A stretch of 16,704 nt of DNA, taken from Methanocorpusculum sp. GTDB taxonomy: Archaea; Halobacteriota; Methanomicrobia; Methanomicrobiales; Methanocorpusculaceae. The translations under genes and the position numbers were made by a program. Location: positions 1-16,704 of the forward strand of contig DALTWN010000003.1 in NCBI GenBank assembly GCA_029987045.1, given 5' to 3'. Below, one piece after another: positions 1 to 7,088 of this stretch. Position 1 is the first letter of the stretch; every line of letters begins with the position of its first letter. Below the pieces are notes generated by a model. The model saw nothing but the letters and a program-made list of their open reading frames with translations, searched no databases and had not been told where the DNA came from.

Positions 1-55
1 GTTCCTCATCCTTCGGACATTCGCCGGTGTGGCCGTCACTGTAAATGACTTTCAT
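1..55 (-). CDS. 5' end of an unidentified gene (partial)
   Basis: The frame opens with ATG at 53-55 and reads 18 codons, MKVIYSDGHTGECPKDEE, before leaving the window. A Shine-Dalgarno sequence (AGGAG, about 67-71) and a leader with a TATA box upstream support a genuine start. Eighteen residues are too few to name a family, and I do not recognise the protein. The gene stands alone with its own promoter and is not co-transcribed with the XRE pair behind it, because 185 bases without a gene separate them. Confidence 0.6.
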   Translation of the reverse strand, partial: MKVIYSDGHTGECPKDEE

Positions 56-92
56 AGTTTACATTCTTCTCCTAAGGTATTTCCACAGGTAC

Positions 93-106
93 ATGGAAAA
101 TTCCAT
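93..106. promoter_or_regulatory. Inverted repeat, possible operator
   Basis: ATGGAAAATTCCAT: two perfect 6-base arms (ATGGAA/TTCCAT) around AA. It lies between the TATA box at 113-122 and the start codon at 55, overlapping the predicted transcription start, where a repressor would block the polymerase. The binding protein is unknown. Confidence 0.3.
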
Positions 107-112
107 AGATTC

Positions 113-122
113 TTATATATTT
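113..122 (-). promoter_or_regulatory. TATA box for the partial gene at the left edge
   Basis: On the minus strand this reads AAATATATAA, a canonical archaeal TATA box. Transcription should start about 25 bases downstream, near 90, giving a leader of about 35 bases before the ATG at 55. The predicted start lies beside the inverted repeat at 93-106. Basis: seen sequence plus general archaeal promoter spacing. Confidence 0.55.
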
Positions 123-240
123 GTCACAGAATGGCTTATGTATTTTGTTAATCGGACATTTCGCACCGATGACGGAAAACTGCCGGACATACAGACGACA
201 TAAGCGTAAAAACGGTGTTTTCGGCAATAATCCGGGGGAA

Positions 241-444
241 TTACTGCTTCTCTTCTTCGTAGGTGAAGACTTCGTCGACGGTGGTGCTGAACCTGCGGGC
301 GATCTTGAACGCAAGAATGATGGACGGATCGTACTTGTCCTTCTCGATCGCAAGGATCGTCTGGCGGGTCACCCCGAGATCCTTGGCGAGATCGTCCTGC
401 GTCAGGTCGAACATGGCACGAAACACTTTGATCTTATTCTTCAT
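241..444 (-). CDS. XRE/Cro-C1-type transcriptional regulator
   Basis: A 67-residue protein that is essentially one helix-turn-helix domain. Residues about 12-48 (LTQDDLAKDLGVTRQTILAIE and the following PSIILAFKIA) match the small YgzD-like XRE family, in which the recognition helix is VTRQTILAIE. Its start ATG (442-444) overlaps the last 11 bases of the upstream membrane-protein gene, so the two are translationally coupled. Small XRE regulators of this type usually sit beside a short multi-spanning membrane protein and probably repress their own operon; that role is inferred. The stop is followed by a weakly T-rich stretch (T5 near 209-213 on the minus strand). Confidence 0.9.
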   Translation of the reverse strand: MKNKIKVFRAMFDLTQDDLAKDLGVTRQTILAIEKDKYDPSIILAFKIARRFSTTVDEVFTYEEEKQ

Positions 445-898
445 TCTCTATGTCCTCGATGTCCCCGCCATACTTGTTCGTGTAGTAGATATGGAATGCA
501 CCATGCAGAATGACACAGACTGCCATCAGCAGGAGTTCGGCCAGGGCGACAAAGCCCATGTTCGTCAGCGGCACGGTTGCCGGCGGATGGAAATGCGGCA
601 TCGGAAAGATCATCGGAGGAACCGAGAACGCATAGATGACGACCGGAATGTTGCCCACCAGGAAGAGAACGATACTGACTTTCATGGTCAGCATCGCGGT
701 TTTCATATCGATGAGAACCTGACGTTCATCCCTGCTGCGGTCACTGATGACTCTTCTGAGAACCAGCAGAAGAACGATATAGATGACGATTGCCGGAACG
801 ATAAGAAGAGGCATTCTGATGAGAATGAATATGTAAAACAGAACGACCAGAACAAGCGCAAGGATTCCGGTAAGAAGATAATAGCTGCTCTTTTTCAT
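434..898 (-). CDS. Small four-helix membrane protein, partner of the XRE regulator
   Basis: A 154-residue protein with two N-terminal hydrophobic helices (about 7-28 and 30-48), a charged loop SDRSRDERQ (about 52-60), and two further helices (about 70-90 and 115-137), ending in an acidic tail. The layout and the SDRSRDER loop resemble the DUF2178-like membrane proteins encoded with XRE regulators in archaea and Gram-positive bacteria; their function is unknown. It is the first gene of the pair, with the regulator overlapping its end by 11 bases. No clear Shine-Dalgarno precedes the ATG (AGTACTATTTAT directly upstream), so initiation may be on a short or leaderless mRNA. Confidence 0.75.
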   Translation of the reverse strand: MKKSSYYLLTGILALVLVVLFYIFILIRMPLLIVPAIVIYIVLLLVLRRVISDRSRDERQVLIDMKTAMLTMKVSIVLFLVGNIPVVIYAFSVPPMIFPMPHFHPPATVPLTNMGFVALAELLLMAVCVILHGAFHIYYTNKYGGDIEDIENEE

Positions 899-901
899 AT
901 A

Positions 902-918
902 AATAGTACTCTAGTATT
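902..918. promoter_or_regulatory. Imperfect palindrome just upstream of the membrane protein/XRE pair
   Basis: AATAGTACTCTAGTATT: six of eight position pairs are complementary around a central base. It lies 4-20 bases before the minus-strand start codon, overlapping the probable transcription start (a weak TATA-like CACTTATG lies near 930-939). It is a plausible operator for autoregulation by the XRE protein, but the link is only positional. Confidence 0.25.
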
Positions 919-944
919 GGTGATATCGGCGCATAAGTGTTTTT

Positions 945-1165
945 CTGAAAAATACCGGCATCCGGACATCAGGCGGGTCCGGATGCCTGTGTATGAACGA
1001 AATCACTCCGATCTGATGTTTGGTCGTGTTTCTTTTCCGATGTGGTAGGTGTTTTTCGCCGAGTGCGGCACTCTGCAAACAGTCATGAATGAATCACCCG
1101 GCTCATCTGATGAATACGCGGGCGACCGCGGTGCGGAACAGGTGACGGCAGATTGCCGCCGGATA
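945..1165 (-). ncRNA. Possible structured RNA or long leader (minus strand)
   Basis: This stretch has no convincing gene but is GC-rich compared with its AT-rich flank and contains several short hairpins: GAGTG/CACTC (about 1058-1070), CGGCA/TGCCG (about 1146-1158) and CCGG/CCGG (about 1159-1169), as well as the 11-bp hairpin at its end. An AT-rich promoter-like stretch (about 1178-1188, TAATATAT on the minus strand) could start a transcript near 1155. Motifs of RNase P, SRP RNA or tRNA were not seen. The 63-codon open frame on the other strand has no recognisable protein features. Confidence is low. Confidence 0.25.
948..987 (-). terminator. Perfect 11-bp hairpin followed by T5 (minus strand)
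   Basis: GGCATCCGGAC (957-967) pairs perfectly with GTCCGGATGCC (977-987) across a 9-base loop. On the minus strand the stem is followed by GGTATTTTTC, giving a terminator-like end. No T-run follows on the plus strand. It could end a minus-strand RNA started in the AT-rich region near 1178-1200, or act as an attenuator in the leader of the membrane protein/XRE pair. Confidence 0.45.
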
Positions 1166-1180
1166 CCGGTTCACACCAAT

Positions 1181-1259
1181 ATATTATTTTACATTATGTA
1201 CTATATAATTTTTCTTTTTGTAATGAAATACGAAACATAATGTTAATATTATTTTACAT
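1181..1259. promoter_or_regulatory. Promoter region of the VTC cassette with a 14-nt direct repeat
   Basis: A TATA-like CTATATAAT (1201-1209) precedes the VTC gene; a start near 1232 would give a leader of about 40 bases. An exact 14-base repeat ATATTATTTTACAT occurs at 1181-1194 and 1246-1259, flanking that box. The first copy runs into the palindrome TACATTATGTA (1190-1200), which abuts the TATA box. CATAATGT recurs near 1236-1243. This arrangement suggests a regulator binding on both sides of the promoter. Confidence 0.4.
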
Positions 1260-1273
1260 CAAAAAGAATAGGC

Positions 1274-1966
1274 ATGCGTACGAACACGCTGAAGTTCAGA
1301 CATGAACTCAAATACTACATCACCGAGGCGGACTATCTGACGCTGCGCTCGCGTCTGTCCAGGGTTGCGGATCCCGATCCGTATGCCGGACCCGACGGGA
1401 CGTATGTCATCAGGAGTCTCTACTTCGACACACCGGGGGACAAAGCCCTGCAGGAAAAACTCACCGGTGTCCAGAACCGTGAGAAGTTCCGTATCCGGCT
1501 CTACAATGGAGATGATTCGTTCATCCGTCTGGAAAAGAAGATGAAGATCACCAACTCCACCGCGAAAATCACCTGCACTCTTTCACGCGAAGAAACAGAA
1601 CGCATTCTTGCAGGAGATATCGCCTGGATGTGCGGGGATGAACGCGAGCTTCTCACCGAACTGTATATGAAAATGAAGTATCAGCAGCTTCGACCGAAGA
1701 CCATCGTCGATTATTCCCGGGAATGTTTCATCTATCGTCCGGGAAATGTACGCATATCGATCGATTCCCAGATCAAGACCGGGATCACCAGTACCAAACT
1801 GTTCGATCAGAACCTGCCGATGACAAAAGCATTCGGCATCCCGGTGATCATCATGGAAGTCAAATTCGACCAGTATCTTCCCTCCATCATCAAAGCTATG
1901 ATTCAGCTTCCGAACAGACGCGTTACCGCGTTCTCAAAATATGCTTCCGCACGTATGTACGGGTGA
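1274..1966 (+). CDS. VTC-domain protein (polyphosphate-polymerase-like)
   Basis: A 230-residue protein made of one VTC domain, the tunnel-shaped triphosphate-tunnel fold whose eukaryotic members (Vtc4) make polyphosphate from ATP. Conserved elements are in order: RHELKY (9-14), SLYFDT (48-53), RIRLY (73-77), LEKK (86-89), DYSR (146-149), RISID (160-164), EVKFD (195-199) and SKY (221-223). These supply the basic residues that line the tunnel and the acidic metal ligands. There is no signal peptide or membrane segment, so it should act in the cytoplasm. The DUF4956 membrane-protein gene starts 6 bases after its stop, indicating an operon. Bacterial and archaeal members are annotated as polyphosphate polymerase domain proteins; actual activity and substrate are inferred. 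The ATG at 1274 begins the conserved region without excess sequence; its Shine-Dalgarno is weak. Confidence 0.88.
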   Translation: MRTNTLKFRHELKYYITEADYLTLRSRLSRVADPDPYAGPDGTYVIRSLYFDTPGDKALQEKLTGVQNREKFRIRLYNGDDSFIRLEKKMKITNSTAKITCTLSREETERILAGDIAWMCGDERELLTELYMKMKYQQLRPKTIVDYSRECFIYRPGNVRISIDSQIKTGITSTKLFDQNLPMTKAFGIPVIIMEVKFDQYLPSIIKAMIQLPNRRVTAFSKYASARMYG

Positions 1967-1972
1967 TTCTAA

Positions 1973-2653
1973 ATGGCACTTACATTCAACGACTTATTAT
2001 CTACAGACCTTCTTGCAGGACTCACCGCATTCTCGCTTCCCGAGATGCTGATCTGTCTTGCACTCGCATTCATTGTCGGATTATTCATCGTATTCGTCTA
2101 CAAGAAATGTTTCTCCGGCGTCATGTATTCGTCGGGATTCGCAATATCGCTTATAGCAATGGCAATGATCACCGCAATGATCATTCTTGCAATCGGTTCG
2201 AACCTTATCCTCTCGCTCGGTATGGTCGGTGCACTCTCGATCGTCAGATTCAGATCCGCAATCAAGGACCCGATGGACATCGTCTACATCTTCTGGGCGA
2301 TTTCGGCAGGTATCGTCCTCGGTGCAGGATTCATTCCGCTCGCACTCATCGGTTCCGTCTTCATCGGTATCATCCTCTACCTCTTCTCTCTCAAGAAACC
2401 ACGCGACAAACCCTATATCGTCATCGTCAACTGTGACAACGACAAGGCAGAAGAAGAGGTCAACAGTCTCCTCAAGACGACCGTCAAGAAACTCGTCCTC
2501 CGGTCAAAGACCATCAACGCGAACGGCAGCATCGAACTGACCGCAGAAGTCAGACTGCCGAACATGGAATCCGATTTCGTCAACAAGGTGAACGCACTTC
2601 CGGGCGTCACCAGTGCAGTCCTCGTCAGCTACAACGGCGAATACATGACATAA
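1973..2653 (+). CDS. DUF4956 membrane protein (MgtC-like core)
   Basis: A 226-residue protein with four to five hydrophobic segments (about 22-43, 55-77, 78-92, 104-120, 122-140). A conserved segment between them, GMVGALSIVRFR (83-94) followed by AIKDPMD, is typical of DUF4956 and echoes the MgtC family. The C-terminal part (about 146-226) is soluble and has the beta-alpha-beta pattern of an ACT-like/ferredoxin-fold domain, as in MgtC. It lies between the VTC and CotH genes with gaps of 6 and 12 bases. A VTC protein in the cytoplasm and a CotH kinase outside suggest that this membrane protein links the two sides, for example as channel or anchor. That role is inference; no biochemical function is established for the family as far as I know. 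Confidence 0.85.
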   Translation: MALTFNDLLSTDLLAGLTAFSLPEMLICLALAFIVGLFIVFVYKKCFSGVMYSSGFAISLIAMAMITAMIILAIGSNLILSLGMVGALSIVRFRSAIKDPMDIVYIFWAISAGIVLGAGFIPLALIGSVFIGIILYLFSLKKPRDKPYIVIVNCDNDKAEEEVNSLLKTTVKKLVLRSKTINANGSIELTAEVRLPNMESDFVNKVNALPGVTSAVLVSYNGEYMT

Positions 2654-2665
2654 GACAGACCATAC

Positions 2666-4537
2666 ATGAAAGAAAAACACCTGACCGCAATAACGCTGAT
2701 CCTTGTCGCGGTCGCACTGGTTGCCGTATCCATCCTCATGGCAGGCGCGTTCTCTGCAGAGAAGAGAGGAGTCGAGTCGCCGTACGAGGATGCCTACTTC
2801 AACAAGAGCACCGTGAACACGGTGAACATCACGATTTCGGACGAAAACTGGCAGGACATCCTCGCAAATCCGACGGCAGAAGAGTATCATGTCTGCACCA
2901 TCGAGATCAACGGCGATACCTACCAGGGTTCGGCCATTCGTACGAAAGGACAGAGCACGCTCAGTTCGCTCGCTAGTGCCGATACCGACCGGTACAGTTT
3001 CAAGGTCAAGGCGGACGAATACGTCAACGACCAGAGCTTCAACGGACTGAACGAGTTCTGTCTCAACAACTTCTATCAGGATCCGACCGCCATGAAGGAT
3101 TTCCTGACCTATGACCTGATGGAGGAACTCGGGGTCCCGACACCGCTGCATTCCTATGCCGCAGTATACCTCAACGGTGAATACTTCGGTCTCTACCTCA
3201 TGCTCGAATCCGTCGAGACCGATTTCGCCGCCCGCAATTTCGGTGCAAACTACGGCCAGCTCTACAAACCGGAGTTCATGAACTTCGGCGGCGGCGGAGG
3301 CGGACCGGGCGGAAATATGGATTTCAAGATCGATGACAGCATGAAAGAGCGGATCCAGCAGGGAATGGATGGCGGTATGAACCGTGAGTTCAACATGACC
3401 GGATTCAACCGCACGGCAATGAGAGACAGGATGCCTGACTTCGGCGGCATGGGAGGCGGCGGATTCGGCGGCGGCATGAACATGGGAACAACCCTGAAAT
3501 ATGTCGATGACAGTACATCGAGCTACAGCAACATCTTCGATAACGCGGTATACACCACCACCTCGACAGCCGCATCGAAGGAACGTGTCGTCAAAGCCAT
3601 CAAGAACCTGAACCTGGGCAATCCTGCAGACGGCGTAGAGGTCGAAGAATGCCTGAAATTCATCGCAGGACTCGGATCGGTCGTCTCACTGGACAGCTAC
3701 ATCGGCAGCATGTGCCACAACTACTTCCTCTATGAAGATGACGGAAAACTGCAGATGATCCCCTGGGACTTCAACAATGCGTTCGGCAGTTTCATGGGCA
3801 GCGACACCTCGAGCATGGTGAACTTCCCGATCGACACCCCGGTCGGTTCCGGTATCAATCTGTCCGAACGTCCGCTGGTCGAGAAACTGCTTGCAAGCGA
3901 CGAGTACAAGGAAATCTATCACACGTATATGAGATGGGTCGCAGAGAACTACTTCAACGACAGATTCGGCGACCGCGTCGACGCACTCGAAGACCTGATC
4001 GAAGACTACATCAAGACCGACCCGACCTTCTTCTACACCTACGAAGAACACCTGGCATCACTGCCGAACCTGAAACTCTTCGGCGAACTCAGAGGCAAAA
4101 GCATCCTTGGTCAGCTCAACGGCACGATTCCATCCACCTGGGACGGCCAGAAAGCCGACAGCGCGAACCTGATCGATACCACCGGCCTGAACATGAACAC
4201 GCTCGGCGGCATGGGAGGCGGAGGCAAGGGTGGATTCGGCGATTTCGGTGGAGATATGCCGGATTTCGGAAACATGAATCCGCAGGATTTCATGCAGGGT
4301 AACGGAAACATGCCGGACTTCGGAAACATGAATCCGCAGGATTTCATGCAGGGTAACGGGAACATGCCGGATTTCAACAACATGAACCCACAGGACTTCA
4401 TGCAAGGAAACGGAAACATGCCGGATTTCGGAAACATGAATCCGCAGGATTTCATGCAGGACAATGGATCCATGCCTGATTTCGGTGGCATGGGCAATAT
4501 GCCCGGCAATATGCAAAGACCCGATATCCGGGCCTAA
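2666..4537 (+). CDS. Exported CotH-family protein kinase with Gly/Met-rich repeats
   Basis: A 623-residue protein. Residues 1-30 form a signal peptide or membrane anchor (basic MKEKH, then a hydrophobic stretch), so the rest lies outside the cell. The CotH kinase domain spans about 45-490: IRTKGQSTLS (91-100), RYSFKVKAD (109-117), LNEFCLNNF (128-136), GLYLMLE (175-181) and the DFN-type catalytic signature IPWDFNNAFG (365-374, Asp368). It is interrupted by a Gly/Met-rich insert (about 205-275). A Gly-rich linker (511-530) leads to four 18-residue repeats, MPDFGNMNPQDFMQGNGN (531-602), plus a degenerate fifth. Bacterial CotH phosphorylates spore-coat proteins. The substrate here is unknown; the repeats contain no Ser/Thr except near the end, so they are not an obvious phosphoacceptor. 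It is the last gene of the cassette. Confidence 0.87.
   Translation: MKEKHLTAITLILVAVALVAVSILMAGAFSAEKRGVESPYEDAYFNKSTVNTVNITISDENWQDILANPTAEEYHVCTIEINGDTYQGSAIRTKGQSTLSSLASADTDRYSFKVKADEYVNDQSFNGLNEFCLNNFYQDPTAMKDFLTYDLMEELGVPTPLHSYAAVYLNGEYFGLYLMLESVETDFAARNFGANYGQLYKPEFMNFGGGGGGPGGNMDFKIDDSMKERIQQGMDGGMNREFNMTGFNRTAMRDRMPDFGGMGGGGFGGGMNMGTTLKYVDDSTSSYSNIFDNAVYTTTSTAASKERVVKAIKNLNLGNPADGVEVEECLKFIAGLGSVVSLDSYIGSMCHNYFLYEDDGKLQMIPWDFNNAFGSFMGSDTSSMVNFPIDTPVGSGINLSERPLVEKLLASDEYKEIYHTYMRWVAENYFNDRFGDRVDALEDLIEDYIKTDPTFFYTYEEHLASLPNLKLFGELRGKSILGQLNGTIPSTWDGQKADSANLIDTTGLNMNTLGGMGGGGKGGFGDFGGDMPDFGNMNPQDFMQGNGNMPDFGNMNPQDFMQGNGNMPDFNNMNPQDFMQGNGNMPDFGNMNPQDFMQDNGSMPDFGGMGNMPGNMQRPDIRA
4256..4471 (+). 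repeat. Four tandem 54-bp repeats inside the CotH gene
   Basis: In-frame units begin at 4256, 4310, 4364 and 4418, each encoding M-P-D-F-x-N-M-N-P-Q-D-F-M-Q-x-N-G-x. Units 1, 2 and 4 are nearly identical in DNA; unit 3 differs by FNN for FGN and by several silent changes (ccacaggac for ccgcaggat). A fifth, shortened unit starts at 4472. The near identity suggests recent slippage or recombination, so copy number may vary between strains. Confidence 0.95.
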
Positions 4538-4546
4538 CCTTTTTTT
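4520..4546 (+). terminator. Terminator of the VTC-DUF4956-CotH operon
   Basis: CCCG (4520-4523) and CGGG (4529-4532) form a short stem around ATATC. The stem overlaps the last CotH codons and is followed after the TAA by T7 (4540-4546). The next gene is convergent, so an end of transcription is expected here. The stem is only 4 bp; the T-run is the stronger evidence. Confidence 0.55.
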
Positions 4547-4564
4547 CCCAGAGTATCGGACTGG

Positions 4565-5812
4565 TCAGTTCTTCGCGTTCTTCTTTTCGGATCTCAGTTT
4601 CCACACGAAATAGATGGTCAGAACGACGGCAAACAGAATTGTCATACTGGATTCGATGACGACAAGCACATCGAAGGCCCCGTAGATGTCATAGATTACG
4701 CCGCCAAGAACACTGTTGATTCCCGAGCCGATCTTCGAGAATACGCCGAGGAAACAGAACAGGGAAGCCAGCAGAATCGGTGCGAATTCACGCCGTACAA
4801 TAAGGGTAGATACCGGATAGAATGCTGCCATGACAAAAACCGCCATATTGGTGAAAATCAGGAAGTAGAGACTGTCACTCGGCACGAACAACTGGAGTCC
4901 CAGCAGGACACCGAACAGAAGGAATACCAGGGCGGAAAACTGCACCGGACGTTTGATGCGGATGACAAGAAGCGTCATGACGACCATTCCGCCGGCACTG
5001 ATAAGTTTCAGAAGCGAGAAGGAAAACGAAACACCCATGCTAGGGACATCGAGCGACAGCATACCGGTATAGAAGTGATTGTTGATACCGCTGGAAAACC
5101 CCATGACGAAAAAGAATGCCATCAGGATATAGGTGATTTTGTTCCTGAAGATGAGAGACAGTGCATCCCTGAATTTCATTTCCTTCTTCTGCTTCATCAA
5201 TGTCACCTCCTTTTTCTTTCCGGATATGACGAAGATCAGAGGATAGATACAGACAAGCAGCGCAGTGAAGATGAACAGCATAGCCTGATATCCGAAAAGA
5301 TCAGACAACCGCTGAATCACCGGGGAAAAGAGGATGCCGAAGAACGTGGTTGCAAGGGAGAATATGGTGGAAATGGTAACGGCAGTCTTCTCTCCGACGA
5401 ATGCTGAGACGATACCGAAGATGATACCGAACGATAGTGCTGCCGTTCCAACAGCAAACAGAATGCCGAGACCGAGTACCAGGACCGGAAACGACGTCGC
5501 AACGGCGATACACAGCAGTCCAAGAATGGAGGTGACGAATCCGAAGGTCAGAACAAAGAAGTTCGATTTCTTCAAGGTCAGGAATGCGATGAATGGAGCT
5601 GCCAGCGCACTCACAAACCTGCACACGGTATTCGCAGTCTGCAGTTCCACATAGGAGAATACGTCTCCAGAATTCGCGATGATTCCGATGATGGCAGACA
5701 TATCCGACCGGAATCCGGTAAGAATGCCGTAAATCAGACAACCGGCTATCGCTACAAGGACGATCTTCAACGTTATCTTTTCTTTTACCGATTCTGAAAC
5801 TGTGTCACTCAT
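4565..5812 (-). CDS. MFS transporter, copy A
   Basis: A 415-residue integral membrane protein with about 12 hydrophobic helices in two halves, separated by a basic central loop (GKKKEV to MKFRDALSL, about 198-220). It has the usual length and layout of a major facilitator. Diagnostic stretches shared with copies B and C are ANTVCRF, AFLTLKKSN, LGILFAVGTAALSFGIIFG and, in a late helix, GSGINSVLGGVIYD. The substrate cannot be told. A Shine-Dalgarno GAGGA precedes the ATG, and the gene begins 10 bases after the stop of copy B, so it is the last gene of the ACT-hom operon. It is convergent with the CotH cassette. Copy C (13263-14528) is its closer relative despite B being adjacent. Confidence 0.88.
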   Translation of the reverse strand: MSDTVSESVKEKITLKIVLVAIAGCLIYGILTGFRSDMSAIIGIIANSGDVFSYVELQTANTVCRFVSALAAPFIAFLTLKKSNFFVLTFGFVTSILGLLCIAVATSFPVLVLGLGILFAVGTAALSFGIIFGIVSAFVGEKTAVTISTIFSLATTFFGILFSPVIQRLSDLFGYQAMLFIFTALLVCIYPLIFVISGKKKEVTLMKQKKEMKFRDALSLIFRNKITYILMAFFFVMGFSSGINNHFYTGMLSLDVPSMGVSFSFSLLKLISAGGMVVMTLLVIRIKRPVQFSALVFLLFGVLLGLQLFVPSDSLYFLIFTNMAVFVMAAFYPVSTLIVRREFAPILLASLFCFLGVFSKIGSGINSVLGGVIYDIYGAFDVLVVIESSMTILFAVVLTIYFVWKLRSEKKNAKN

Positions 5813-5822
5813 ATATCTTCCT

Positions 5823-7082
5823 CTATTCTTTCTGTTCCGGAGTATCCCCGCTCTTCTTTGCAGAACATTCCCGCTTGAGAATAATGATGAACAGGAACAG
5901 CGTGAAGAGCAGAAGCAGAATGGCTTCTCCTATGATGAGCGGCTGGAAATTTCCAACGGCATCATAAATGATACTGCCGACGATACTGTTTATTCCTGCA
6001 CCGATCTTTTCGAATATCCCGACGAACGAGAACACCGAAGCAATCAGGACAGGTGCATATTCACGCCGAAGAATCAGCGAACTCAAGGGATAGAGCGCAG
6101 ATACCGCAAGAATCGCGATGGATATCGACACCAGTGACGGGAGTGCACCTACCGGAAGCAGAGCCACAACCAGTTCCATGAGACCGAAACAGAGGAAAAT
6201 CAGCGCACCCATTGAAAGTGTCCGTTTGATTCTGACGACGATGAACGCAAAAATGAAGGAGCCGACGGCACCGATGATCTTCAGTATCGAGAACGTGAAC
6301 GAAACACCCATCGAGGGGATATCGAGGGACAGCATACCGGTATAGAGATGGTTTCCGATTCCGCTCGCAAGCCCGAGGACCAGGAAGAACCCGATCAGGA
6401 TATAGGTGAACCGGTTCTTGAAAATGATGGACAGCGCTTCCTTGAACCGTATCTTCTTTTTCGCATGTGCAACGTGGACCTCGTTCTTCCTGCCGGCGAT
6501 GACAAACGAGAGCGGATAGATACAGACAAGCACCAGACAGAAGATAATGAGCATGGCCTGATATCCCATGACATTGGACAACCCCTGGATGATTGGAGAA
6601 AAGAGCACACCGAAGAAGGTCGTGGAAATGGAGAACAGAGTCGATATGATGATAGCTACTTTCTCTCCGACCAGCGGCGAGACGATACCGAAGATGATAC
6701 CAAACGACAGCGCTGCAGTACCGAGCGCAAACAGAATGCCGAGACCGATAATCATCAGTGGCAGCGATTGTGCGACCGCCATGCACAGCACTCCGAGAAT
6801 CGATGTTATGAATCCGAACGTCAGAACGAACAGGTTCGATTTCTTCAGGGTCAGGAATGCGATGACCGGTGCCGAGAGTGCCCCGACGAATCTGCATACG
6901 GTGTTCGCAAGCTGCAGATCGACATATGAGAGGGTCTCGCTGGTATCCTGCATGATGCCGATGACAGCAGACATATCGGACCGGAATCCGGAAAGGACGC
7001 CGAAGAGCAGACACGCAGCGATCGCAATGAACACGACTTTTGCGGTAACTTTCTGTTTTACGGTATCTGCGGTTTCGCTCAT
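5823..7082 (-). CDS. MFS transporter, copy B
   Basis: A 419-residue, roughly 12-helix major facilitator, homologous over its full length to copies A and C. The N-terminal GFRSDMSAVIGIM, the VGALSAPVIAFLTLKKSN region and VGEKVAIIIST align without gaps to A. The central loop is basic (GRKNEV, AHAKKKIRFKEAL). It is more divergent in the second half, for example SGIGNHLYTG where A has SGINNHFYTG. Its ATG lies 6 bases after the stop of the upstream GIDDTD-domain gene, with GGTGA as Shine-Dalgarno, so it is co-transcribed with hom. Operon position might hint at amino-acid-related transport, but that is only positional inference. Confidence 0.87.
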   Translation of the reverse strand: MSETADTVKQKVTAKVVFIAIAACLLFGVLSGFRSDMSAVIGIMQDTSETLSYVDLQLANTVCRFVGALSAPVIAFLTLKKSNLFVLTFGFITSILGVLCMAVAQSLPLMIIGLGILFALGTAALSFGIIFGIVSPLVGEKVAIIISTLFSISTTFFGVLFSPIIQGLSNVMGYQAMLIIFCLVLVCIYPLSFVIAGRKNEVHVAHAKKKIRFKEALSIIFKNRFTYILIGFFLVLGLASGIGNHLYTGMLSLDIPSMGVSFTFSILKIIGAVGSFIFAFIVVRIKRTLSMGALIFLCFGLMELVVALLPVGALPSLVSISIAILAVSALYPLSSLILRREYAPVLIASVFSFVGIFEKIGAGINSIVGSIIYDAVGNFQPLIIGEAILLLLFTLFLFIIILKRECSAKKSGDTPEQKE

Positions 7083-7088
7083 ATGGTC

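Noticed and set aside
1049..1240. A 63-codon plus-strand frame before the VTC gene
   Set aside because: It starts at GTG without a Shine-Dalgarno, runs through the AT-rich promoter, and shows no protein-like pattern; hairpins explain the region better.
4058..4516. Two long open frames antisense to the CotH repeats
   Set aside because: They are mirror images of the 54-bp repeats in other frames, with no start signal or recognisable domain.
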